Below, in pieces: positions 16,168-25,739 of a DNA stretch of 64,000 bases; positions within the stretch are counted from its first letter, which is position 1; each line of letters begins with the position of its first letter. Source of the stretch: Gp6-AA40 sp963723495 (GTDB lineage: Bacteria; Acidobacteriota; Vicinamibacteria; Vicinamibacterales; UBA2999); contig CAVRQR010000015.1 in assembly GCA_963723495.1 (NCBI GenBank), forward strand, positions 310,001-374,000, in the 5' to 3' direction. Made by a program: the position numbers and the translations under genes. The notes under the pieces are model-generated. The model saw nothing but the letters and a program-made list of their open reading frames with translations. It searched no databases and had not been told where the DNA came from.

Positions 16168-16214
16168 AGTTCCAGGTTCCACGTTCCAGGTTCCGGGTTC
16201 GTGTTCCAGGTTCC
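16168..16214. repeat. 7-bp tandem repeat, CCAGGTT family
   Basis: Rows of seven: agttcca, ggttcca, cgttcca, ggttccg, ggttcgt, then gttccaggttcc with one base lost. A partial continuation (ttcctggttccgg) lies at 16231-16243. It is the reverse complement of the heptamer at 12055-12090. Confidence 0.7.
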
Positions 16215-16329
16215 GCCGTCAGGTCCAAAGTTCCTGGTTCCGGCCGATCCCGTATTCGTCAATGGTCTTCTGATTCGAGGCAGCGCTCGATGTCACTTTA
16301 GTCTGGAGGGGGTGGCTCGCGTCAGACCG

Positions 16330-17185
16330 CTAGTCGAAGAGGGTCCAATAGCGGCCGAGCCCAAAGAACCACGTTTCCCCCGACCAATCTTCGACCCCGT
16401 CGTTATCGGTCACCACGAAGGTCTCGCCGTTGTCCAGCACGGCGACGCCTTCCGGTTTGTCAGTAATCCAACCGTTGGTGGCGGTGAGGTTTGGGCCTTA
16501 TGTCGAAAATGCTCTTCTCGCCATTCGTGAAGCCGCCCACGGCGGCTGCATCCGTGACCCCGACCAGCGTCTTGAGGACACCAAAATCACCAGTGCGATT
16601 GTCTCGCTCGATCAAGATCCAACCGGATGGAACCCGCGTGATCTCGGACAAGCCGACCCAGGTCGCGTTCGGCGGCTTCGGCTGCAGATCCCACGACACG
16701 AAGCTCCATCTATCGTCAGTGTCTGCGACGATAGCGAACGGATCGTATATCCAGATGCGCGTTCGCGCTGGCTCGAGGTGGTTTACGTCGGCGGGATCGT
16801 CATCCAACGCGTCGCACGCAGGCGATGCGGTGTAGTTCCAACCGCGCTGCTGCGCGATGTGGAGCCTATACTGACCACCGCCGACGTCGGCGACGGCGAC
16901 ACCCTCGAATCCCGAGCCGAGCGTTCCGGTCCCGTTGAGCGGGGGCGGGTTGCTGCTGGCCGCCTTGGCGACTTCGGCGGCGCGACACGCGAGCACCGCC
17001 GCAGGGAGCCCCACCTCGGCGACGACAGCACCAGTCGTCGCGTTGACTTGCAGAAGGCGGTTCGGAAGGCTGTCGGTCCCGTCGCCTTCGCTGACGACCC
17101 ACACCGTCCGGCGCGTACGCGATGCCTTCGGCGTCGAGCGGGCGATCAGCCCGGCGGCACAAACTCCTAGAGCGGCTTTCTTCAT
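16330..17185 (-). pseudogene. Esterase-like (phytase-like) protein remnant, frameshifted
   Basis: The main frame reads VWVVSEGDGTDSLPNRLL, FEGVAVADVGGGQYRLHIA, then WSFVSWDLQPK and GLSEITRVPSGWILIERDN, typical of the 'esterase-like activity of phytase' beta-propeller family. Near 16490 (CCCAAACC) removing one base restores the family C-terminus: KPEGVAVLDNGETFVV, TDNDGVEDWSGET, ending at TAG 16332-16330. At the N-terminus the stretch LDAEGIAYAPDG lies in another frame, so a second frame change is needed near 17110-17140. The usual N-terminal half of the propeller is missing. A real deletion plus sequencing errors is the best reading. Confidence 0.6.
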
Positions 17186-17509
17186 CGTGATCTGTCTCCT
17201 TCAATAACTCCCGGGCGCGGCACGAGGGCGTCTGCCCCAGGCGCGCGAGCACAGCAGGCCGCTACGCTATGCAACTCGTGCATCAGAACGATGGCGACGG
17301 GACGACGCCCAGGTAACCGCGCCGTCGTTCTACTCGTGGGAACTTCACCGACTCACTGCTTCGGGTGATTCATCATCGTCGGCGTACGAAGATGGCCCGC
17401 GGCATGGAAACAACTGTCAGCGGAAGACGTCACGCTTGCAGTGCACACGGCGGCCGCGCCTGGCGCAACGCGCTCAAAAACCATGCGGTCAACTATCATT
17501 GAAGATTGC
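17186..17509. other. Gap with no gene seen
   Basis: 324 bases between the phytase-like remnant and argG. I see no convincing coding frame, repeat array or hairpin. Promoters for the two divergent genes must lie here, but no clear -35/-10 pair stands out. Confidence 0.5.
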
Positions 17510-18859
17510 ATGGCAACCATCCTTCAGCGTGTTCCCGTCGGCGAGCGAGTCGGCATCGCATTCTCGGGCGGTCTCGATACGAGCGCCGCCCTTCACTGGA
17601 TGCGCGCAAAAGGCGCAATCCCTTTTGCCTACACGGCCAACCTGGGACAGCCGGACGAGCCTGACTACGACGAGATCCCGAAAAAAGCGCGCCTGTATGG
17701 CGCTGAACAAGCCCGCCTCATCGATTGCCGTGCACAGTTGGTGACCGAGGGCCTGGCGGCACTTCAGTGCGGCGCCTTCCATATCTCGACTGCCGGCGTG
17801 CCCTACTTCAACACGACGCCTATCGGGCGTGCGGTCACGGGCACGATGCTCGTCCTCGCGATGAAGGACGACGACGTGCACATATGGGGAGATGGCAGCA
17901 CCTACAAGGGCAATGACATCGAGCGGTTCTACCGATACGGCCTGCTCGCCAATCCATCGCTGCGCATCTACAAACCCTGGCTCGATCAGACCTTCATCGA
18001 CGAACTCGGTGGGCGCAAGGAGATGTCGGAGTACATGCAGCGCGCCGGTCTCGCGTATCGCATGAGCACCGAAAAGGCGTATTCGACCGACTCGAATATC
18101 CTCGGCGCCACGCACGAAGCCAAGGATCTCGAGCAACTGAATTCCAGCATCACCATCGTCGAACCAATCATGGGCGTGGCCTTCTGGCGCGAAGACGTCT
18201 CGATCAGACCCGAGCAGGTGACAGTGACATTCGAGGAGGGGCTCCCGGTCGCCCTCAACGGGCAGCGTTTTGCCGACCCGGTGTTGTTGATGGACGAGGC
18301 CAACCGCATCGGTGGCCGTCATGGCCTTGGCATGAGCGACCAAATCGAGAACCGCATCATCGAGGCCAAGAGCCGTGGCATCTACGAGGCTCCCGGCATG
18401 GCGCTGCTCTTCGCGGCCTACGAGCGCCTGATCACGGGCATCCACAACGAGGACACGATCGAGCAGTATCGCGACAACGGTCGACGCCTTGGCCGCCTGC
18501 TCTATCAAGGCCGATGGTTCGATTCACAATCGATGATGCTGCGCACGTCGCAGAGCTGGGTGGCTCGGGCCGTGACCGGCGAAGTCGTCCTCACGCTTCG
18601 ACGCGGCAACGACTACTCGATCGTCGACACCCGCAGCCCCAACCTGACCTATAAGCCAGAACGGCTGACGATGGAGAAAGGCGAATCAGCGTTTACGCCA
18701 CAAGATCGAATCGGGCAGCTCACGATGCGCAACCTCGACATCGCCGACACGCGCGAGAAGCTGCTCACCTATGCGCGCGCAGGGCTGCTCGCGCCGGGAG
18801 CCGGCACTTCCCTGCCGCATCTGCTCGAGGCCGAGTCTAAAACGAACAAGACCCCGTGA
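17510..18859 (+). CDS. argG: Argininosuccinate synthase, long (E. coli-like) type
   Basis: 449 residues from ATG 17510 (MATILQRVPVGERVG); upstream in-frame codons are not conserved. The ATP-binding motif AFSGGLDTSAALHWM is near residue 17. GDGSTYKGNDIERFYRYG, NILGATHEAKDLE, and NRIGGRHGLGMSDQIENRII are nearly identical to the E. coli enzyme, and the length fits that type rather than the shorter 400-residue type. It ligates citrulline and aspartate with ATP in arginine synthesis. No other arg gene is nearby. The closeness to proteobacterial sequences suggests horizontal transfer. Confidence 0.95.
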   Translation: MATILQRVPVGERVGIAFSGGLDTSAALHWMRAKGAIPFAYTANLGQPDEPDYDEIPKKARLYGAEQARLIDCRAQLVTEGLAALQCGAFHISTAGVPYFNTTPIGRAVTGTMLVLAMKDDDVHIWGDGSTYKGNDIERFYRYGLLANPSLRIYKPWLDQTFIDELGGRKEMSEYMQRAGLAYRMSTEKAYSTDSNILGATHEAKDLEQLNSSITIVEPIMGVAFWREDVSIRPEQVTVTFEEGLPVALNGQRFADPVLLMDEANRIGGRHGLGMSDQIENRIIEAKSRGIYEAPGMALLFAAYERLITGIHNEDTIEQYRDNGRRLGRLLYQGRWFDSQSMMLRTSQSWVARAVTGEVVLTLRRGNDYSIVDTRSPNLTYKPERLTMEKGESAFTPQDRIGQLTMRNLDIADTREKLLTYARAGLLAPGAGTSLPHLLEAESKTNKTP

Positions 18860-18883
18860 TTTCAGAAGCTACCTTCAGCTCGA

Positions 18884-19291
18884 TCAGCCGCGGGCGCGGG
18901 ATGCGTTCAGCGTCACGGCCGCGCGAATAAGAGCCTTCAATGCCTTTTCGTCAATCTTCTCGCCCTCATGGAAGTCGATGGCACGCCTGGTGTTGCCATC
19001 GAGGCTGGAGTTGAAGAGGCCTGATGGGTCCTCGAGCGCGGCCCCCTTGAAAAAGGTCATCTTCACGACGTTCTTGTACGTCTCGCCGGTGCAGATCAAT
19101 CCGTCGTGAGACCACGTCGGGACCCCTCTCCACTTCCACTCCTCGACTACCTCGGGGTCTGCTTGCTTGATCAATGTGCGGAGTCGGGACAGCATCTTGC
19201 CCCGCCAGTCGCCCAGTTCCTTGATCCTCTCGTCTATCATTCGAGAAGGAGATGTGCGTTCCTTTTGTTTCTTGCGGCTCACGTTAGGCAT
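18884..19291 (-). CDS. DUF1801 family protein
   Basis: 135 residues. The central block (VVEEWKWRGVPTWSHDGLICTGETYKN) and the C-terminal FKGAALEDPSGLFN followed by DGNTRRAIDFHEGEKID are the DUF1801 pattern (a small iron-chaperone-like fold; biochemical role unknown). ATG at 19291 (GTG at 19294 also possible) is nine bases after the end of the ADOP permease gene, so it is probably the last gene of a PadR-permease-DUF1801 operon. Tail-to-tail with argG. Confidence 0.8.
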   Translation of the reverse strand: MPNVSRKKQKERTSPSRMIDERIKELGDWRGKMLSRLRTLIKQADPEVVEEWKWRGVPTWSHDGLICTGETYKNVVKMTFFKGAALEDPSGLFNSSLDGNTRRAIDFHEGEKIDEKALKALIRAAVTLNASRARG

Positions 19292-19300
19292 CACAGGGCC

Positions 19301-21984
19301 TCAATCCTTTCTGAGCGTCGCAATCGGATCGATGCGGGTGGCGCGCAAGGCAGGAACCGATGCGGCCAGCACGCAGGATGTGACGATGACCAGCAGGCTC
19401 GCGACGTACGCGACGGGATCGAAGACATGGACAACGCTTCCGATCTGCTGAAGCCGCCGGCGTCGCCATCAGGACAGTCGCAAGCGCCGCGGCGAGGCCG
19501 CCGCCGGCCACGAGACCGATGCTGACCGGACGAAGCGATTGTGACAGCACCAGGTGCGCGACGTTTCTCGTGGTCGCGCCGAGCGCCATACGCACGCCAA
19601 TATCCTTCGCTCGCTGCTCGACGAGGTACAGACAAGACGCTGAACAGGCCCGACAGCGTCAGCACGAGCGCCAATCCTCCAAGGATCGCCGTGACCCAAA
19701 AGGCGATCCGCATGACGTATGTCTGCGATCCGGCGATCGTGCGCATGGTGGTGATCTCGCCCAGACCGGGATCGACGCTCGTGAGGTGTTCGAGCAGAGC
19801 CTGACGCGCCTGCTCAGGGTCGCCACGCACGCGCAGGGTCAGCGAGGTTCCCGGGCTCTCGGGGCTGGCTGGCAGGTATATGCCCCGGAACGCGAACAAG
19901 TCGGGATGCGAGGGGTCCACCTCACGTCGCTCACGACGCCGACGACCGTGAACGTGCGTGGTGGCAGCGAGAGTCGCGTCCGGCGCGCCCGATGCCGAAG
20001 CGTGGAGGCGCACCACCTGCCGAGGCGCTGCGATTCGGCCAGAGCCGGCGCGCTGCGGTCTCGGAGACGACTATGACGCCGGCCTCCGCGGTTCGTTCGC
20101 CGGCGTGAAGCCACGCCCGTTCACGACATCGATGCCGAGCACATCGAAGTATTCCGGCGACGCGGCGATCTGGGCGACCGGCATTCTGCTGGTGACGTCT
20201 CCGCCCGCGTTCGCCGTCGCTTCAGCAGAGATGGACGTTTCTGCGACTGCACCGCTCGGCAGCGAAGACGCGGCCAGTGCCGCCACCGACGGATGGGTCT
20301 TCACTGCCTGGAGCAGCGCCGGCGCGCCGCGGCTCGTTGACGATTGCGACCAGCTACCGTGTCGCTCGTCCGCACGCCGGGATCCACGCGTCGCGGCGGC
20401 GCAGGCACCCCGCAGAAAAATCGCGGCGCAGATCAGGAGGAGCGCCGACGCGCCGACCTGGACGGCGATGAGAGCATGTCGTGCGCGGTCCGGGCGCGCC
20501 TCCCTCGTCACCTCGCCGCGCATCGTCTCGCACCAGTTCGAGGCGAGTGGCCTGCAGCGCCGGCGCGAGCCCGAAGAACACCGTCGAGACAATGGCCCCG
20601 GCGACCAGGAATACCAGCACCCGCCAATCCGCATCGGGAGCACGGCCGAGGTTCACCTCAGCGAGCTTTGGCGGCAACATGGTCGTCGCCGCATAGAGCG
20701 CACTCTCCAGAAACAGCCGGGAGACGACAAGACCGCCCGCGCCGCCGCGAGCGCCAGCAGAAGGCTTTCCGTAAGAAGCTGCCGGATGATGCGCCGACGT
20801 GACGCTCCGAGCGAGAGGCGGATGCCGACCTCGCGCTGGCGCGAGACGCCGCGCGCCAGCAGCAGATTGGCGACGTTGGCGCAGCCAATCATCAGGATCA
20901 ACCCGAAGGCGAAGAACAGCGGTGAGAAGACGCATCAGTGCCTCGATGCCATCGGCCAAAAGGGTCCCCTGCTCGGTGTCAGGCTGATGAACGCGGGACG
21001 CCGGTTGTCCGTCCTGAGATCGGTTCGACCCGACGCCCAGGCGAGAGCCCGGCCGTCGCCGCCTGCCGGCGACATCCCCGGCTTCAGCCGCCCGACGACA
21101 TCGATGGCGATCTCGTCCTCTCGGCCTGTGTAGTCGCTGCGGAACTGCCCGACGAGCGCGAGTGGTGCCCAGTAGTCGGGCGGCCAGATTGCCAGGCCCG
21201 AAAGTCCTCGGGCATGACGCCGACGATCTCGTACGGCGGGCCGTTGACGCGCACGTGTCGGCCGATCACCGTCGGATCGCCCGCGAACAGCTTGTTCCAC
21301 CCCCTGTGACTGAGCACGATCACCGGGCGGCCGGCCAATCGCTCGTCGTCTTCCGGCGTCAGCGCGCGCCCGAGCGCGGCTGGACCCCGAGCATCTGGAA
21401 GAAGTTCCCGGTGACGAGGTCCGATGTCGACAGCGGCGGCCCGTCGATGCGTGCCGGACGGGCGCAGCATGGCGAAGGCATCGGTGAACGACGCTGGTCT
21501 CGCGGCGCAGCGCCTCGTAGTCGCGACCGCGTGAACGGCAGCCGACGCATTCGCACCTGGGCCCGTCGACCGCTCCACAGCAAACAGTTCGCCCGGACTC
21601 CGCACCGCATCGACGCGAAGAAAGAACGTGCTGTACATAGTGAACACGACGGTCACGATCCCGAGACCAAGAGCCGACCGTTACGACGATGGTGAGCGCG
21701 GCAAGGGGCGCGCGGCGGAACGTGCGGAACGCGTAGAGGACGTCGCGCGCCAGGGCATCGATGAACGCGGTGCCGCGAGCGTCGCGACACTGGTCGGCGG
21801 CAAGTGGCACCGAGCCGAAGCGCGCGAGCGCCCGGGCGCGGGCGTCCGCGGGGTTCAGGCCGTCCGCGAGGTGCTTCTGCGTCTCGCGCTCGATGTGGAA
21901 CGCCAGCTCTTCGTCGAGCTCGCGTTCGACCCGGCGCGGCGTCACCAGCGCGCGCACCCGCAGGAGCAGATCGCGAAGAATCAT
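19301..21984 (-). pseudogene. ADOP-type (MacB/FtsX) permease, multiply frameshifted
   Basis: ATG at 21984 begins MILRDLLLRVRALVTP and the N-terminal segment ELDEELAFHIERET..GLNPADARARALARFG, diagnostic of acidobacterial duplicated orphan permeases. Later pieces in other frames are VIGRHVRVNGPPYEIVGVMP (MacB core), GLILMIGCANVANLLLARG, REVGIRLSLGASRRRIIRQL, LRVRGDPEQARQALLEHL, KDIGVRMALGATTRNVAHLV and the C-terminal VPALRATRIDPIATLRKD ending at 19301. At least eight frame changes are needed. If intact it would be an about 890-residue efflux or signalling permease. PadR lies four bases upstream. Confidence 0.75.
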
Positions 21985-21987
21985 CGG

Positions 21988-22322
21988 TCACGCCAGCTTC
22001 ATCACGCGCCCGATAGCCGTCGACATGCGTTCCCACTCGCCGGCTTCGACCGCCAGTTGCCGGCGCCCGGCTGCGGTGAGCCGGTAGTACTTGGCCCGCC
22101 GGCCCAACTCCGATACGGCCCACTCTGCTTCAATCCAGCCCTGATGCTCGAGACGATGTAGTGCCGGATACAGCGAGCCCTGGTTGATCTGCAGGACATC
22201 CTGAGAGATCTGCTGGATGCGTCCGAGATCGCCCAGCCATGCAGCGAGTCGGTCTGCAGCGTCCGGAGGATGAGCAGGTCGAGCGTGCCCGGCAGAAGGT
22301 CAGGGACCGGTGTCGAGCCATG
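21988..22322 (-). pseudogene. PadR-family regulator, frameshifted
   Basis: Reading the minus strand gives LLPGTLDLLILRTL and LHGWAI, then after one frame change near 22232 QISQDVLQINQGSLYPAL, HRLEHQGWIEAEW, SELGRRAKYYRLTAAGR, ending TGA at 21990-21988. This is the winged-helix PadR fold, with the DNA-recognition helix in INQGSLYPALHRLE. The exact start (22322 ATG) is uncertain because a second frame change may lie near 22300. It is four bases from the ADOP permease start, the usual PadR-ADOP pairing, and likely controls it. Confidence 0.75.
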
Positions 22323-22373
22323 GTGTCGAATGACGACACTAATGGCAGCTTGGTGTCGGCTGTCAACATCAAG

Positions 22374-22898
22374 CTACCCATCTACCGGACGCGCTGGCGT
22401 ATCGAGAATCAACTGATAGAAGTGCAGGTGAAGCCAGCGGCCGAACTTGTAACCGGACTCGCGAATCTCACCGCAGAAGGTGAATCCGAGCTTGCGATGC
22501 AGTTCAATCGAGACGGCGTTGTCGGCATCGATGCCGCCGATGAGCACGTGGTAGTCCTGCATCCTGGCCCGCTCGATAATCGCCTCGAGCAGCGTGCGGC
22601 CCACGCCTCGCCCTCGACACTCCCGGTCGACGTAGACGGAGTGCTCCACCGTGTACTTGTAAGCAGGCCGTTCACGGAACATGCCGTAGGTGGCAAATCC
22701 GAGCAGACGTCCGCTCTCGTCCACGGCGCCAATGACGGGATAGTTTCCCTTCATCTTGGCCTCGAACCAGGCGTCCATCATCGCCATGGTGCGAACCTTG
22801 TAGTCGTAGAGCGCCGTCGAGTTCAGGATGGCTTCGTTGAAGATCGCGAGGATCTCGGCGCTGCGCGCCCGGTCGCACTCAATCAGACGTACGTTCAC
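22374..22898 (-). CDS. GNAT N-acetyltransferase
   Basis: 174 residues with the GNAT fold: AILNSTALYDYKVRT near the N-terminus (phosphinothricin-acetyltransferase-like), YTVEHSVYVDRECRGRGVGRTLLEAII (motif A, acetyl-CoA pyrophosphate loop RGRGVGR) and a C-terminal LHRKLGFTFCGEIRESGYKFGRW. It resembles the PAT/YwnH group, which acetylates phosphinothricin, methionine sulfone or related amines. GTG start at 22898, one base after the patatin-like gene, so co-transcribed with it. Confidence 0.88.
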   Translation of the reverse strand: MNVRLIECDRARSAEILAIFNEAILNSTALYDYKVRTMAMMDAWFEAKMKGNYPVIGAVDESGRLLGFATYGMFRERPAYKYTVEHSVYVDRECRGRGVGRTLLEAIIERARMQDYHVLIGGIDADNAVSIELHRKLGFTFCGEIRESGYKFGRWLHLHFYQLILDTPARPVDG

Positions 22899-22899
22899 G

Positions 22900-24338
22900 T
22901 CAGTGCAGCTTCAAGTCGTCGTTGCTGCGTCCTTCGCGGACGCCGACGACGGCTTGGGCGAGCTGCTCGCCACTGGCCCCAATCACGGGCTCGATGAACT
23001 GCCGATAGGCGTCCTCGTAGGCACGCTCCATCAACTCCGACAGATCCTGACGCCTGTCGGATGCCTCGTCGTAGGCGCCTCCCATGTCCAAGGGACCGAT
23101 GGCGTTATGACTCGGCTGAATCACGTAGACGGCATCAAAGCGGGCACCGATTGCCGCGAGCGCGTCGCGCAGTGCCGTCGATTCCGCGGCACTCTGGAAC
23201 TCCCCGAAGCGACCCGCGATGTCGAGGCGCGGCGCACGGAGTCGATGCGGGGCGTCCGACAGCGCAACCGCCGTCACGATGATGACCTGTGTCGCGCTCG
23301 CCTCGAGGACCTCTTCGAGCAACCTCGCGATGGCCCCGGGCCGATCGCAGAGACGATGGGTCTCGCCGCGCCAGAAGCTGTCGGGCGCGAACGTCATCAG
23401 ATGCGGATCGCACAGCGTCGATGGCGTCAGGCCGGCGCCAAGGACGTCGATCACGTGATCGCGCGACACACCGGCCAGATCCATGACTTCAGCCCGGCGA
23501 TCTCGCCCAAGGCGTGACGCGAGGAAGCCCTGCCGATACGGGTCGGCGAGGAGTGCTGCCACGACATCTCGACGCGCGTCGAGGTCCGTGGCTACGACGA
23601 GCAGTTCACGAAAGCCCGGCTGACCGAGGTTCTCGCTCAACACCTCGGCATAGCGACGGCCCAGTGCCGGCGCCGCTGGTCGTCGCTACAGGAGCCGCGC
23701 CGCGGATCGCGGTCCAGATCGCTTCGACAAAGCGATCGTGGGCGCGCTGCGCGTCGAATGGCGCCGCGATGATGCGCCACCACCACTGCCGTTCGGCTCG
23801 TCGCGATCCGATCGTGCGGCCGGCGAGCACCCCGCCGATCACCAGAACGGCCACGATCGAGGTCAATGCAATGACCGCGAGGCGGGGAACAGACGTCGGA
23901 AGCCCCTGGCCAGAAACGCCACCTGCAGCCATGCGGAATAATCAGCGACAAGGGCACGGCCGGCATCAACCTGCAGCATCTCGAGCAGGAATCCGGCGAG
24001 ATACACGAGCAGACCGGCTAGCCAGCACAGCCACCGGGACCAGCAGGATCGTGACCAGAACCACGCCCAGCCATGCCGCGACGCGCAGCGGCCAACGCCA
24101 CGTATAGAGCCGCCGGACCTCGCGCGACCGCCAGATGCCCTTCGCTATCCCAGAGCCGCGCCGCACCGTCGATCGCCGCCAACGCGGCGCCGCCGGCGCC
24201 AACGCCCTGCCCTGCCACCAGGTCGATCTTGACCCCGGCCTCCTGCAGCGCACGCAACACACCGGCATGGTAGGCACCGTGTGCGCCGGTGCCGGTCAAA
24301 ACAAGAGCCGTGCGACGCGACGGAGAGTACGGCTGCAC
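22900..24338 (-). pseudogene. Patatin-like membrane protein, frameshifted, no catalytic Ser
   Basis: The start (ATG 24338) reads RTALVLTGTGAHGAYHAGVL, the patatin oxyanion loop, and then LVAGQGVGAGGAALAA. This stands where patatins have Gly-x-Ser-x-Gly, but the middle residue is Gly. A hydrophobic part (VAAWLGVVLVTILLVPVA and RLAVIALTSIVAVLVIGG) follows in other frames. The last 247 residues (ELLVVATDLDARRDVV, QVIIVTAVALSDAPHRL) read in a third frame to 22900. At least three frame changes are needed near 24070, 23950 and 23660. Probably a non-hydrolytic patatin-fold membrane protein; function unknown. Confidence 0.6.
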
Positions 24339-24374
24339 GCTACCTACGCATCGGTTCGGGCCGCGGGGTCCCGC

Positions 24375-24839
24375 TCATTCGTCATGGATGGTCGTCAGCT
24401 TCACGAGTTCGAAGCTTCGCTTGCCGCTGGGCGTGGTGACGTTGATCTCGTCGCCCTCTTCCTTGTTCAGGATGGCGCGCCCAATCGGCGAGGAGGTCGA
24501 GATCAGACCTTTTTCGACATCGGCCTCTTCCGGCATCACCAACTGATAGATGACATTCTCTCCCGTCGATGCGCGGAGCTCGACCGTCGATCCGAAGCCG
24601 GCGCGGTCATGCGGAATGCGGTCGAGATTCATCATGGCGATCTCGCCGCCCGCTCGCTTGAGCATGGCGATTCGCGCGTTGACGATCTCCTGACGCTCCT
24701 TCGCCGCCTTGTACTCAGCGTTCTCGCGCAGGTCGCCCAGCTCGCGGGCACGCTGAATCTCCTTCGGCAGATCGACCTTCAGCTCGCGCTCGAGCACGGC
24801 GATTTCATCGTTGAATCGCTTGAGAATCCTGTCTTTCAT
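24375..24839 (-). CDS. greA: Transcription elongation factor GreA
   Basis: 154 residues from ATG 24839 (MKDRILKRFNDEIAVLERE). The N-terminal antiparallel coiled coil with the conserved acidic tip (ARELGDLRENAEYKAAKERQ, where Asp and Glu reach the RNA polymerase active site) and the C-terminal FKBP-like domain (STVELRASTGENVIYQLV, SPIGRAILNKEEGDEI) are complete. It rescues backtracked RNA polymerase by stimulating transcript cleavage. The frame is open further upstream, but those codons fall in a heptad-repeat gap. Confidence 0.95.
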   Translation of the reverse strand: MKDRILKRFNDEIAVLERELKVDLPKEIQRARELGDLRENAEYKAAKERQEIVNARIAMLKRAGGEIAMMNLDRIPHDRAGFGSTVELRASTGENVIYQLVMPEEADVEKGLISTSSPIGRAILNKEEGDEINVTTPSGKRSFELVKLTTIHDE

Positions 24840-24864
24840 CGTTGAAATCAGACTGTAGCACAAT

Positions 24865-24893
24865 GGGTTGGTGGATAGTGGCTGGTGGACACC
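24865..24893. repeat. Short 7-bp-period repeat between greA and the SpoU gene
   Basis: Rows of seven: gttggtg, gatagtg, gctggtg, gacacca. The GGTGG theme matches the array at 11942-11993. It lies in the gap between divergent genes. Confidence 0.5.
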
Positions 24894-24918
24894 AGCGCCA
24901 CCACCCACGATCCAGTCG

Positions 24919-25736
24919 ATGCGATCTATCACGAGCCGACAGAACCCGGTGGTCGCGCGCTTCCGCGCCCTCGCCGATGCGGCCGATCCGACCGGCGCGC
25001 GCGTACTCCTCGACGGCGTTCACCTGGTCCGCGATGCACAGGAGTCCGGCCACACCTTCGAGATTGCCGCCGTCTCATCGTCACGGCTGGCGTCCGACAA
25101 CGAAGAAGCGCAGATGGCGGAGAGGCTGGTGAAGCCGGGGTCGAAGTCGATCCAGGCACCGGATGCGGTGTTTGCCGCCATGAGCCCAGTGCGAACGCCA
25201 TCCGGCATAGTGGCAATCGCGAGCCGCCGCCCGACATCGGCCAGCGAGATCTGCGGTGTGGACGGATGCGCTCGTCCTCGTCGCCATCGACGTGCAGGAC
25301 CCGGGCAACGTCGGAGCGCTGGTTCGGACCGGCGAAGCGGGAGGCATGACCGGCATGTTCGTCTGCGGCGCTTCGGCAAATCCGTTCTCGTGGAAGGCCA
25401 TCCGCGGCAGCATGGGCAGCGTGTTACGCGTGCCGATCGTTGCCGGGATGACGACCGCATCCGTGATGACATGCTTGAGAAGCGGAGGCATCCGCACGGT
25501 GGCGGCAGTGCCTCGGGGCGGCGAGGACCCGGATACCATCGACTGGCGCGGCAGGGTCGCCCTGATCCTCGGCGGCGAAGGCGGCGGTGTTCCCGACGAG
25601 ATCACGCAGAGCTGCGACCGCGGTCGTGTCGATTCCGATGGCTGCGCGTGTGGAATCCTTGAACGTCGCCGCGGCGGGTGCCATTCTCGTGTACGCGGCC
25701 CGAGACAGCGAACGGGACCAGACATCTGGGAGTTGA
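24919..25736 (+). CDS. TrmH/SpoU-family RNA 2'-O-methyltransferase (frameshifted here)
   Basis: Starts MRSITSRQNPVVARFRAL (ATG 24919), the small substrate-binding domain (GARVLLDGVHLVRDA). Near 25255 the frame changes and continues VLVAIDVQDPGNVGALVRTG (SpoU motif 1, with the conserved Asn-x-Gly-x2-Arg), then ALILGGEGGGVP (motif 2). Near 25610 a second change gives VSIPMAARVESLNVAAAGAI (motif 3) and the stop at 25736. All three knot motifs that bind AdoMet are present once frames are joined, so the gene is probably intact in the cell. Likely an rRNA 2'-O-ribose methyltransferase of the RlmB/TsnR type; target nucleotide unknown. Three bases before rarA. Confidence 0.78.
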
Positions 25737-25739
25737 ACG

